DNA of 12,500 nucleotides, from the NCBI GenBank assembly GCA_009663005.1, contig CM018897.1, positions 17,404,204 to 17,416,703 of the forward strand. Direction: 5' to 3'. A model generated the notes under the pieces. The model was not told where the DNA came from. It made no database searches and saw nothing but the letters and a program-made list of their open reading frames with translations. The stretch comes from Actinidia chinensis (lineage: Eukaryota > Streptophyta > Magnoliopsida > Ericales > Actinidiaceae). Positions 1 to 8,718 of this stretch are shown piece after piece (the stretch's first letter is position 1; each line of letters begins with the position of its first letter). The position numbers and the translations under genes are program-made.

Positions 1-489
1 GGACTCTAACTTGTTTGTATAGCATTCTTAATTTTCTGTTTTGTAATTATAAATTCAGTTTTACTTTATATACCATTGCTATCAATGAAAATTGTTCTTT
101 GACATTATATGTTTGCCGTAATTTTTTTCCAACAAACTTAAGAAATATTCTAATCTCATGATCGGTAATTAACTTCTAGAAAATAATTTATGTTCGGATA
201 TTAATGTTTGAATTGCAGGAATGATACCGTGAGCTAATTTTTAAACTGTTTTTGTAATGTATTGCAATTCAGTATTTTTACAGAATATTTGTAGATTCAT
301 AATTTTTGAAAATCTGTGTCTGAAAAAAAAATGGCTTCACCGTATTACAGTATTATTTTTCCGCGACTTTCAATTATTGAAGCCCATCCTGACAATTATC
401 AGTTATACACGAGAATCTTGAGATTCAGATTTTAAATATAAAAAAAATTACTTACAAACAAAAATACTATATACGAAATAATCTAGTTG

Positions 490-850
490 CATGTTTAATA
501 TAGGCCAGGCCGGTACCACGCGAAGTTTGATGAAGCCCGCTCGGCCCGAACCCGCCCAATTGTTTTGGGATGGATATGTCCAAATCTGAAGCCCAGCCCA
601 GCCCAACCAGAATCTTCCACACGCCCACACGCCAAAAAACATAACAACAAATTGAAAAGTAGCAAATTAGGAAATATGAAATTATTATTTCCCTTCCTTT
701 CTTTTTTCTTTTCCCAAAATGACAAACATTAAACCATTGTACAACTATATATATAAAAAAAAGCTTGAATAAACCCGCCTGCCTAGAGGCCCAAGCCCGA
801 ACCTGAGTGCAAAACCCATCTAGGCATTGGTTTTCCGAATTTGGCCAAGT
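490..850. repeat. GCCC-rich low-complexity patches
   Basis: Two clusters of GCCC, CCCGAAC and CCCGCC words lie at about 505-640 and 770-850 inside an otherwise AT-rich flank, separated by a T/C-rich and A-rich stretch. Similar GCCC/GGGC-rich low-complexity stretches occur in many plant repeats. No terminal inverted repeats or target duplication could be fitted around them. The minus-strand open frames of 64-130 codons here come from this composition. Confidence 0.4.
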
Positions 851-1291
851 CCATGCCAAGCGTGTGCCAATGAGTGCACATTAATGCCTAACTTGTATGC
901 CGACACTGCCCATGGACGGCCAATGAGGGTGCCAACTAGTGGCGAAGCCAAAATTTTAATTTAGAAGGGGCAGATATTAAGCACTTTGTCCTACAATTCA
1001 AAAAAATGAGATATTACCAAAGATACACATTCATTACTAAACACAAAAATTTATAAGCAAAAGAATAAATAATTACATATCCATCTCTAAAGATTCTAAT
1101 ATACGTTTTTACAATTAATCGTAATGAGTTTTCATCCCCAAAGTTTCGCAAGATAGTTTCATTATCAATTCCAAGAAAAGCCTCTTTCTATTAATATTAC
1201 CAGGGTATCTTTTTTTTTTTCACTTGATAAAGTTATTTTTTAACTTTTGTAAATTGTTTTTGACTCAGAAACAGAAGCTGAAGCTAAAACT

Positions 1292-1310
1292 ATGTCAAAT
1301 AATTTGACAT
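1292..1310. repeat. Perfect 19-bp inverted repeat
   Basis: Two 9-base arms, atgtcaaat and atttgacat, flank a single A. With the 12-bp palindrome about 30 bases downstream, it may belong to a remnant of a small DNA transposon (MITE). No matching pair of terminal repeats with a target duplication was found. Confidence 0.6.
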
Positions 1311-1338
1311 AATTTGCAAGACAAAAAAATAAAGCTAT

Positions 1339-1350
1339 AACTTATAAGTT
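1339..1350. repeat. 12-bp palindrome aacttataagtt
   Basis: This is a perfect self-complementary 12-mer followed by gtgccaaacatgc. Words like 'cttataagttgtgccaaac' are familiar from the ends of plant hAT-type or MITE elements, but that is recollection and only one end is visible. It may be a one-ended remnant. Confidence 0.45.
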
Positions 1351-1522
1351 GTGCCAAACATGCACAATTGTGATTTGCTGATGGCACCGTCCCCATGGCC
1401 GGCTGCACGCTGCAATAAAGCTTGATTTTTGTTCCTCCAACACTCAAATCGATTTCTGATCACAACTAAACACCAGAAACTAATCCAAAAGTTGAAAACA
1501 ACTTGAACACCAACAAGACATT

Positions 1523-1527
1523 ATAGC
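1523..1527. repeat. Target-site duplication, left copy (ATAGC)
   Basis: ATAGC lies immediately before the TG that opens the 5' LTR. The same five bases lie immediately after the CA that closes the 3' LTR. Five-base duplications are usual for Ty3/Gypsy integrase. The match fixes both element ends and shows one insertion with no later LTR-LTR recombination. Confidence 0.88.
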
Positions 1528-2220
1528 TGATGTGGGATAAATTCTTCACCGACTAAGGCAGGTACGTCGCCCTAGCACCATCACAGAACTTGTCTCCCAT
1601 GGATCTCCCCGAAGGTTTGCTTTAATCTCCGAACCCTCTTGACCGGGTAAAACGGTCCAACTTTCAGCTGGAACCTCCCAAGTTATCTCCACTTAGCTCG
1701 CCCGAGCCAAAGTGCTGCTCCTCCTCGCCCTTGGGCGATGTAGAATACTTGGCTTGATCATCTCCACCATATTCCTATCCTATAACTATAAATACGCCTT
1801 CGGAGATTTTCTCTCGAGGACACCGACAATTAGGATACTCTCCCAGATGGCAATCCTCCCAATTATTCTCCTTATCTCTGAGATATATTCCATACTTATC
1901 CTTTTCCGAGGATCTTTCCGTGAGCCATGGACACGGCCCATTCTGTCTACTACTTACTTCCTTCTATAAAAGGGGACGCTCCCCATTATGCAAAGGTACG
2001 CTGAACATACTCTATCCAACAACTCTCCCCGAGCTCCTTTACCGCTGTCATTGCCTTGGTCTGATCTCCCCATGCGGAGGGGTTTTGAGCGCCTCGCCCC
2101 GACCGTTACTTTTGTTTCGTTTGTGCAGGTCGCCCTTCAAGTAATCCGGGGCCCAGTATCGAGGAGACCCGAGGCATATTTTGACTGTTGGTTTGCTCGC
2201 CCCAGTTTTTTACCACAACA
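1528..2220 (+). repeat. 5' long terminal repeat
   Basis: 693 bp, opening tgatgtgggataaattc and closing accacaaca. It aligns along its whole length with 11394-12065. Shared landmarks include gtacgtcgccctagcaccat, tagaatacttggcttgatca, the TATA box, and ccattatgcaaaggta. By eye the LTRs are roughly 80-85% identical, with many single-base gaps. The start is set by TG after the ATAGC duplication, and the end by CA just before the primer-binding-site remnant. Open frames of 61-108 codons that run across the LTR are chance frames. Confidence 0.92.
1965..1973 (+). promoter_or_regulatory. TATA box of 5' LTR
   Basis: TATAAAAGG lies in the middle of the LTR and is conserved at the same place in the 3' LTR. 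It would place the start of the R region about 30 bases downstream, near the conserved word atgcaaaggta. It probably drove the genomic RNA of the element. Confidence 0.7.
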
Positions 2221-2240
2221 TTTGCGCCGTCTGTGGGAAC
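2221..2240 (+). other. Primer-binding-site remnant
   Basis: The first bases after the 5' LTR read tttgcgccgtctgtgggaac. They closely resemble the sequence TGGCGCCGTCTGTGGGAA that I remember at this position in related plant elements, where a host tRNA 3' end primes minus-strand DNA synthesis. Here one G of the TGG complementary to the tRNA CCA end is missing. I cannot assign the tRNA with certainty. Confidence 0.65.
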
Positions 2241-2330
2241 ACAGGTCTCAATCTTTTATGCCCGCTGCGGCAGCCTCTACCTACCCAGACCACGTGCTAT
2301 TAGCCCCCAGATAACAGGCCCATTCTATCT

Positions 2331-3895
2331 ATGGCCAACCCTGGCCAGGTTCCTAGTCAAGGCTCCACCGTAGATATATGACATGGCCGAACAAATAAGA
2401 TCATGAACGAGAAATAATAGCCGCCTAATTCACACTCAATCACTGCTGCTCAACACCCCATTTTCGGCAGCATCACCCGTCCTTGATATCGAGCGATCTC
2501 CACTCTAATCTTTCGGAGTCTGTTTCTCAGATATCGGTCCCGAACGAGTGAGGGAGGGTGTCGAGCACAGAGTCCGTCCTTACTGAAAGGAGTTCCTCTT
2601 CAAAATCTAGTAAAACCCCAGCAAAGCAGGGTGAGAAAGGGGGATGAGTCCTCACAGAGGCGAATCAAGATCGAGGCACGAAACAATCCACCTCGCAAAA
2701 GATTCGAGATTTGGACGCCCGGCTCGACGCCATCAACCTGGAACAAATGCTCCGTAATTTGGATACTTTGATTAGACCATACAGAACTGCCGTTCACAGA
2801 GAGATATTGAGGGCTCCGGATCTCTTCGAGAGTTCAAGCTCTCTTCTCCCTGTGCCCATCTCGGCAGTTATGAAGGAAAGCAATCCGATGGCACACCACC
2901 TGGACTCGTACAAACTTGATGTCGCCTTCAGGGTTGCTCTGGATGAGGTTTATGTGTACGCTTCTCCGCAACTCTGAAGGACCTGCCAGATCGTGGTTTC
3001 GAAATTGTCGCCAGGTACATAGACTCTTTTGGCTATCTTGTCGACGCTTCGTCGCCATTTCACTGAGCTGCAGGAATCGACAGAAGAATGCTTCCCACCG
3101 TACACCGTTCAAACAAAAATAAACCGGAGCTTGAAAATTTCGTGACATGATTCAACTAGGCATATTAGAAGTTAAGGATCCCACGACAATGTAATAATCA
3201 TGGCAATGATGGAATGGACCTCCGACCCCTGGTCCTTTGTTTCGACTTCGCCTCAAAAAACGTTCTGAACTTTATTAATCGTCTTCTAGAGCAAAGCCGA
3301 CAAGTAATCTCCGTATAGGTAGTCTGTCCGAGGCCAAACGAAGGCGACGAGGAAAAAGACGATAATAAAAGGAAGGATCCTTATATTAGGCAGATTGTTT
3401 ATAGAGAGGAAACAAGGAACAAAAGGCTTGACCGAGATTCAAAACGCTCTAACGATAGGCGTCCTCTTAACACTACACCCTCAGCCGCCCGAGGTTATCC
3501 TACCACCACTCCACGCACCCGTTGCCGCAAGTACTTCTGCAATTAATATGAAAAATTCGTCAAATGCCTGGTAAATCAAGACGACCCCAGAAAGAGAAAC
3601 CGATAAAAGATTTGAATCTCCACTGGGACCCACGGACACAACACTAGGACTTGTTTCAACTGAACGAACAAATGCCGATCTCATTAAGGGTTTTATCTAA
3701 GTAATATGTCATGACTCCGCCCATTTCGCCTAACTCCCCAGAAAGAAGATACGGCGACACAGACCAACTGCGGGCGATATACAAACGATCCACGGAGGTT
3801 TCGGATCGGGTGGCTGTTCGACTTCATCCAGGAAAAAATATGCCAGAAGTGCCTTTAGACCCGGCCCGAAGAAGAAATCTATAATCTCTCCTCGT
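2331..3895 (+). pseudogene. gag polyprotein remnant (capsid/nucleocapsid)
   Basis: Gag forms the virus-like particle and packages the element RNA. The likely start is ATG 2331 (MANPGQVPSQGSTVDI), followed at once by a stop at 2379. Conserved Tat gag blocks then appear in shifting frames: HLDSYK (2897-2914), GPARSWFR (2979-3002), SCRNRQKNASH (3066-3098) and MAMMEW (3200-3217), all capsid-like. A basic run, EAKRRRRGKRR (3330-3362), ends in two stops. Around 3594-3660 are the decayed remains of a His/Cys nucleocapsid region (HGHNT, FQLNEQ). NSPERRYGD (3732-3758) and [10 protein letters not shown] (3862-3891) lead into protease. At least five frame changes are needed to follow it. Family assignment is from remembered similarity. 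Confidence 0.85.
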
Positions 3896-4340
3896 CATGT
3901 GTTGGCGACCAAACACACCCATCACCTCAGCAATGACGATTTTTGAGAGGCTTACAACCTACCCCAACGACAAAATACTTCTTGTTGTCTCCGGCCGTCA
4001 TCGCCAATTTCAAAAATTTTTCCAAAAGGCTTTTAAAATCGACAACAGGAGCTTGCGGATATCTTGTTCATCTCGGCGTTCGAAATAATGAAAATTGGGC
4101 TAGAACAAGTTGCACCTTTTCCATACCTTGATCGGATGTGGGTGGAAATCGACGCACAGTCTTGGGATTGGATCACTTGCCATAACTCTGAGAACTAACC
4201 CCACCAGATCAATCGTATGGCAAAGATTTTATTTGTGGTAGATTGCCCCCGCACCTATAATGCCATCTTGGGGCGAGACCAACTTTGGGTGAATCAGGCG
4301 ATCACGAGTCGACCTATTACCTGAAGTTTTCTAAAGTTCC
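3896..4340 (+). pseudogene. Aspartic protease remnant
   Basis: The domain would cut the Gag-Pol polyprotein. The block TYPNDKILLVVS (about 3957-3992) precedes the active site. The active-site motif reads I-D-N-R at 4038-4049: the catalytic Asp codon gac (4041-4043) is intact, but the Gly after DN expected in this family is Arg (agg). A base is missing a few positions downstream, so the next block (ISAF-EKMKIG-like) continues in another frame. Further conserved pieces lie at 4080-4310, including a TYYLKF-like block near 4312. The active-site change plus frameshift make it non-functional. Confidence 0.75.
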
Positions 4341-4575
4341 CCCACCCCGACGGGGATAGCGAAATTAAGGGGCCGATCAAAAAGTGTCCAAGCAAAAAAA
4401 GGCAATGCTTCAATGTCAACCAGAAGGTCGATACCCTCTTGCAAATCCATCCACCAATAAACAATCACAGAAACGTGGGAGACGACATAGAGATGCTGAG
4501 AGATGAGGTGGAACAACTTCCATTGGCGTCCCAGAGAAACCAATAACGCCAAAACCTCTTGAAGAAGTAGTCCCT
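4341..4575 (+). pseudogene. Protease-RT linker of pol
   Basis: A low-conservation spacer between protease and reverse transcriptase, with fragments reading QKKAMLQCQPEG (from about 4390) and PLEEVVPIS (about 4553-4580) in + frames. Such linkers in Tat pol are poorly conserved and carry no known catalytic role. The minus-strand open frames across this region are shadows of the + strand code. Confidence 0.6.
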
Positions 4576-5400
4576 ATCTCATAAATCCAGAAACCTGTCG
4601 CCATATCATGAGCGGCATAGAACTTACCGATGAAGCTCATTTTGTTAATAAACTTCTTGAAAAAGAACTCTGACTTATCGCTTGGTCACAGGGAGAGTTC
4701 TTGGCATCGATCCTGAAAATCGCCATGCATAAACTGTTCACCGACCAAAATATCTTCAATTCGCCAAAAACGAAGGAAATCGCCCCTAAACGCATGAAAG
4801 TCATTGAAGACGAATGAGTAAGCTGATCAGAGCTAACGTCATCCGAGAGCCACTATCCGGATTGGTCGCCAAGGTCGTAGTCGCCCCCCCAAAAGGAGGA
4901 ACTTGGGGGTATGCGTCGATTCCACCGACCTCAACAAGGCTTGCCCAAAAGATAAGCTTTTCCCTTGCCCAAAATGACTTAATTAATCGAACCCACCTCC
5001 AAGCACGAACTCACTGTTTTTATGGGACCACCTTCTCAGGATATCACCAGATCAAAATGTACCCTCTTGACATGAGAAAACTTTCTTTTATCACACGAGC
5101 AGGGGCTTATATGTTATAAGTCATGCCGTTCGTGTTGAAGAAATGCTGGGGCGACGTATCAAAGATTAGTCAATAGGATGTTTAAAGAAACAAAGTGGAA
5201 AGACATGAGTGTACATAAGATGATATGTGGTTTAAAAGTCTCCAATCTCCGACCACATCGGCCCACCTTGAAGAAGCATTTCACATCCTGCGTCGCCATC
5301 GGATGATGTTGAAACATCCCTCAAATGCATTTTGGGGTGTCGTTCGGGAAATTTTTAGGATTTCTGGTCACCAAGCGGGAATGAGGTAAACCCAGATCAG
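4576..5400 (+). pseudogene. Reverse transcriptase remnant
   Basis: Copies the element RNA into DNA inside the particle. Blocks in order: KLIRANVIRE (4820-4849), VCVDSTDLNKACPKD (4909-4953, another frame), FSGYHQIKM (5033-5059), MPF-LKK (about 5123-5145), RLVNRMFKE (5163-5189), the catalytic Y-I-D-D region (about 5212-5227), LEEAFHILRRHRMML (5267-5311) and GKFLGFLVTKR (5346-5378). The motif-A Asp codon gac (5026-5028) is out of frame with the surrounding open frame, and an extra A near 5217-5218 splits the YIDD box. Order and spacing match a Ty3/Gypsy RT of about 200-250 residues. The longest uninterrupted piece is 101 codons (4814-5119). Confidence 0.92.
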
Positions 5401-6010
5401 ATTAGCCCTAAATCGCCAGAAACTCACCCAGAAATGTCCGAGACGTCAACAGCTGGACTGGGACGAGTAGCCAGCCCTAAACCGATTTGTTTCCAAATCT
5501 GCGGGATAAGTGCTCCCATTCTTTAAAATACTGAGGAAAAAGGCCAATCTTTCATGGAATGAGAAATCTGAAACTGCGTTCCAACAGTTGAAAAGAGTTA
5601 CATCGGGTCTTCGCTTTACTCACATCCCTACCACGGTGAAAGATCTGTACGTATATTTATCTATCTCGCTACAGCAGTGAGGGCTGTGCTCATCCGAGAA
5701 TAAAGATCAAAAACCAAAAAACCAATATATTACGTTAGTAAAGTCTTAATGGATGCAGAAGAGGACTAGAATACGCGGATTGAAAAGCTCTCCTACGCCC
5801 TAATGATCGCATCCAGAAAAACTTCGTTCATTACTTTCAAGCCCATCCCATCATAGTATTGACCTAATAAGCCAATAAAGCAGATTTCTCCAAAGGACCC
5901 AGAAAATCAAGTCGGACTCCTTAAATGGTCCATTGAGCTAAGTGAGTTCCACAGTGACACAGCCGAGGGATGGCAATAAAAGCCAGGCCCTGACTGATTT
6001 CATTATCGAA
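5401..6010 (+). pseudogene. RNase H remnant (RT-linked)
   Basis: Degrades the RNA strand of the RNA-DNA hybrid. A 42-codon stretch, 5552-5677, is intact (SWNEKSETAFQQLKR to DLYVYLSISLQQ) and ends at TGA 5678. Then KPIYYVSKVLMDAE (5719-5760), RIEKLSYALMIASRK (5776-5820), KWSIELSEF (about 5923-5949) and ALTDFIIEF (about 5987-6013) follow in different frames. The fragments and their order are those of the RNase H that follows RT in Ty3/Gypsy pol, including the C-terminal connection block. It lies directly after RT and before the second RNase H. Confidence 0.85.
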
Positions 6011-6099
6011 TTTCCACCATGGAAAAGTTCCCCACAACCCGAAACAGCTCCTCTTGATGACGGGAAATTTCTAAAGAACAACCCCAGAAAGGAACCTCG

Positions 6100-6500
6100 C
6101 CCCTTGGGATATTATTCGTGGATGGCTCTTCTACACAAGCACTGGTGGTGGTGCAGGATCGGTATACAGATCCATCAGGCTGAGCAGATGGAGTAGCCAT
6201 AAGAATAGGATTAAAGCCACTATATAATGAAGCCGGGGTCGAATAAGAAGCCCTTCTCGACCGCGTCTAAGAGTAGAAATGGAGTTAGGGGCACACAATC
6301 TTTGGAAATCTTCAGTGATCACAATTGGTGGTAAACTAATCAGGGGACATACTACAGGATGCAAGAATGATGGCGTATTGGGATGCGGTAAAGGTCTGTT
6401 TTGCGCAAAGATCAAGAGTTCAAGAAATCTACCAAATCCTCCCGAGAATGATAATAAAAAGGAAGATGCGTTAGCTAAGCTAGGCATCAACTTTTGGAGT
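6100..6500 (+). pseudogene. Second, archaeal-type RNase H remnant (aRNH)
   Basis: An additional RNase H domain between the RT-linked RNase H and integrase, a hallmark of the Tat lineage. Visible pieces: VDGSST (6118-6135) with the first catalytic Asp codon at 6121-6123, NEA (6226-6234) of the catalytic Glu block, ELGAHNL (6282-6302), EIFSD (6305-6319) with the third acidic residue, and EDALAKL (6462-6482) with the final Asp. Each acidic codon survives but they fall in different frames. The best continuous frame is 76 codons (6279-6509). The domain is thought to assist or replace the RT-linked RNase H; activity here is excluded by the breaks. Confidence 0.82.
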
Positions 6501-6639
6501 TATTTCTGACAGATGTATACCTCTAGGGAATTTTCGCTAGCTCAAGCATGGGATTGCCAATCAAATCTTCCAACAGAAAGAAAAAGAGAGTCACGATGTG
6601 GCTGGACTAATTATTGCCTATCTCCAAGGAGGGACACTG

Positions 6640-7540
6640 CCAAAAGATAAACTCTAAGCCGCCGTCTCCGTACAGATTGGCAAGATTTTTATATTCAAAG
6701 GAAGACTATACAAAAGGTCTTTTTCAGCCACTTTGAAGGGTATCCGACCAGAAGAAGAGAATAAGTTCTAAAAGAAATACACGAAGGCATATGCGGGAAT
6801 AACTCCTTAGTAAGGTCATGGCGAGGAAAAACCATGCGCCAAGGTTATTTTGGCCGACATAGAACGAGAGTGCGGCTACGATATAAGGAGATTGCGACAG
6901 GTTGTTAGAGGTTGGACCCCCGTAAGCCGTCTCCCCACAACGGAGATGGTTACCGATGTCAAGCCCTGGGATTCGCCACCAATGGGGAATAGACATAATG
7001 GGTCCCTACCAACGAGCTCCCTGATAAAGGAAATTTTGATCGTACGCCATAGGACTTATTTACTAAATGGATAAAAGCCTCAGCCTCTTGCAAAGATTTA
7101 CCGCAGAAAAAATACCCGAGATTTTAATATGGAAACACCATTGTTTGCAGATTCCGAATCCAAAGGTTATCATCTCGGACAACGCACAAGGAGTTGACAC
7201 GACAAGTTAAGTTATTTTGCTCGGATCCGCGTCATAATCACATCATTTCTCCTCGCCCGGTCATCCGAGGCTAACGGGCAAGTTGAAGTAACCAACTCGT
7301 ACCATCATCAGGAATTTGAAAACGAGGGTTAGACAAAGGTCAAAGCGAATGGAGGCGGAAGACTGCTAAGCATACTTTGGACTTAGCATAATACTAGAGG
7401 ATTCTACGGGTGAAACTTCCAACTCATGGTCTTCGGAATGGTCGGTCATACCAGTGAGTAGGTATGCAAGTTCAGGACTTCAAATTTCGACAAAGAAAGC
7501 AAGTGATGGTCGAGCTATAGACTAAACCTTGGATTCCTCG
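6640..7540 (+). pseudogene. Integrase remnant (zinc finger and DDE core)
   Basis: Inserts the element DNA into the chromosome. The N-terminal HHCC finger begins EIHEGICGNNS (6774-6806); the second His position holds Asn (aac 6801-6803), and the Cys pair near 6895 is split by an extra base. The catalytic core has all three acidic codons: D in QWGIDIMGP (6992-6994), D in IISDNAQ (7178-7180), E in ANGQVEVTN (7285-7287). The second-to-third spacing is 107 bases, close to the D-35-E of retroviral-type integrases with one base lost. Several stops interrupt it (for example after MDKSLS and ENEG). The order of motifs leaves little doubt about identity. Confidence 0.88.
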
Positions 7541-7837
7541 AGGAGATAAGAGAAAAAGGCCGAACTACGCCAAAGAAGCTTACAAATGCCAAGTTGCCAA
7601 ATACTATAATTAAAGGGCATTACACCGATCATTCTTCCTGGCGGACTGGTTTTGTGGAAGGTAACCCTTCAACTAAAGAAAACCTAATGCCGGGAAGCTC
7701 GGGCCCAACGTGGGAAGGTCCTTACAAAGTTTCAAGGTCTCCAGGCCAGGGGGACTTACTGGTTAGAGGACCCAAAAGAAAAAAAAGCACTTCACATTCC
7801 TGGAAAACGCCGAGTATTTGAAGAACTACTACAATAA
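7541..7837 (+). pseudogene. Integrase C-terminal region and end of pol
   Basis: A 75-codon open frame (7594-7821) carries GPTWEGPYKV (7702-7731), the GPY/F-type block of Ty3/Gypsy integrase C-termini. It follows an AELRQRSLQM-like stretch (about 7560-7590). A last piece, NAEYLKNYYN (from about 7806), matches the end of pol in related elements. A stop such as the taa at 7835-7837 was probably the original terminus, one base out of frame now. No chromodomain follows, which separates this element from chromoviruses. Confidence 0.8.
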
Positions 7838-7984
7838 AATGTACCGAGCCATGAGACATTCCACTTATGCCCCAATAAATTTGATGATTGTAATTTTATA
7901 TATTATTAGGAAATTGTTACGATTAGCCTATGATTTATCTCAATAGTTGTACAAAAGATTAATTGTCGCCGTTTTCGCACTGCG
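7838..7984. other. Spacer between pol and tandem repeats
   Basis: AT-rich non-coding DNA (for example ttttatatattattagg near 7895-7910). Its last 25 bases (ttgtcgccgttttcgc) already resemble the tail of the following repeat unit, so the array may have had a partial copy here. No gene seen. Confidence 0.5.
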
Positions 7985-8247
7985 CCAATATCAAGATAGC
8001 AAAGTCATTTACAAAGTGAAAAAGGCATCTTGGTCATATTATCGATGTCCCAATATCAAGAGCGCAAGTCATTGCAAAGCGACAAAGGCATCTTGGGCGC
8101 CGTTGCTAATATCGCCAATATCAAGATTGTAAGCATTACAAAAGACAAAGAGGCATCTTGATCACCGTTAAATGGATGTCGCCATATCAAGATCGCCAAG
8201 TCGTTACAAAATGACAAAGGCATCTGGATCGCTCTGTAATGATGTCG
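7985..8247 (+). repeat. Four tandem copies of a ~65-bp repeat
   Basis: Units begin at the word ccaatatcaaga or its variant: 7985, 8050, 8115 and 8182, with a truncated fifth start at 8248. Spacings are 65, 65, 67 and 66 bases. Each unit holds in order ccaatatcaaga, aagtcattacaaa (variants), gacaaaggcatct, and a gatgtcgcc-type tail. Within the third unit tcaagat (8121-8127) and atcttga (8155-8161) are inverted and could form a stem. Tandem arrays between pol and the 3' LTR are known in Tat elements and have been proposed as seeds of plant satellite DNA. Copies differ by substitutions and small gaps, so the array is not recent. Confidence 0.88.
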
Positions 8248-8445
8248 CCAATTTTGCTGTCACCAAAACGATCGTGTCACAAACAAGCTACACATGATCG
8301 CCATTAACATTAAAATGACATTAATATATAAAACAAGAAAGTGACACGGAAACGAGGAGCAAAGATTTTTCATTCAAATGAGTAAAATGACATCTAAAAA
8401 ACAAAAATACATTCGAATGTAATGGACGACCTCGGGGAAGTATCT
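8248..8445. other. AT-rich spacer; possible 3' UTR of antisense gene
   Basis: Non-coding AT-rich DNA between the repeat array and the stop codon of the minus-strand gene. Read on the minus strand it has T-rich stretches and aatgaaaaat/atattaat words that could serve plant polyadenylation, but no strict AATAAA. It is the likely location of the antisense transcript end. Confidence 0.4.
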
Positions 8446-8718
8446 TTAATACCCCTCGTTCTCGCCAATTTTCCTTCTCTTTCTCCTCCGCAGCCTGTCC
8501 TGCTCGACCAGCAGATCTGATCGACCACAGTGCACTTCAAGATCGATAGAAAGGTCGGATGATGGCGCGAGTTGCACCTTGCAGAAGTCGAACCCCTTCC
8601 CAAAGTATTTGGAAGCAGAATCTTCAACTGTCACCATGCAACTCCGACGAGGATTTGATCTCATCCACGGCAGACCTCTTTGGCTGATCCAAGGCCTCCC
8701 TAGCTCATTCACCAACAT
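8446..8718 (-). pseudogene. C-terminal exon part of antisense gene
   Basis: A 90-codon frame without stops, ending at TAA. GKGFDFCKVQL (8601-8569) followed by a DLSIDLEV segment resembles the 'F-dGF-kCk-Q ... DLDLS-L' tail of the antisense proteins of related elements. The end is basic then acidic (RLRRRKRRKIGENEGY). The Met at 8718 is not a start; the coiled coil upstream leads into it through frameshifts. Confidence 0.65.

Larger units (their letters stand above)
1..1522. other. Left flank, AT-rich, no recognised gene
   Basis: This stretch is strongly AT-rich with poly-A/T runs and stops in all frames. The open frames seen on the minus strand between about 448 and 859 are short and low in complexity, and they follow the GCCC-rich patches rather than any protein family I recognise. 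Small structures inside it are listed separately: GC-rich patches, palindromes and a possible splice acceptor near 219. A segment at about 940-980 (around the words ggcgaagcc and aaggggcag) resembles a fragment that recurs in plant genomic repeats, but I cannot name it. The flank may be intergenic or intronic; the sequence does not decide. Confidence 0.6.

Noticed and set aside
448..859. Three overlapping minus-strand frames in the left flank (64-130 codons)
   Set aside because: They overlap each other in different frames, owe their length to GCCC-rich low complexity, and contain W/G/F-rich sequence without any domain pattern.
1712..2373. Plus-strand frames across the 5' LTR
   Set aside because: These are in LTR sequence, overlap one another, cross the LTR and primer-binding site, and are not conserved in the 3' LTR.
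4331..4640. Minus-strand frames in the protease-RT linker
   Set aside because: Shadows of the + strand pol sequence, whose conserved pieces are readable in order on the other strand.
6131..6490. 119-codon minus-strand frame
   Set aside because: It is antisense to the aRNH motifs VDGSST to EDALAKL, which explain the region on the + strand.
7838..7984. Chromodomain or envelope-like gene after integrase
   Set aside because: No chromodomain motif follows the GPY/F block, and no signal peptide or membrane segment typical of an env-like frame is visible on the + strand downstream of pol.
7985..8247. CRISPR-like array
   Set aside because: The repeats are contiguous ~65-bp units without unique spacers and sit inside a plant retrotransposon, so this is an ordinary tandem repeat.
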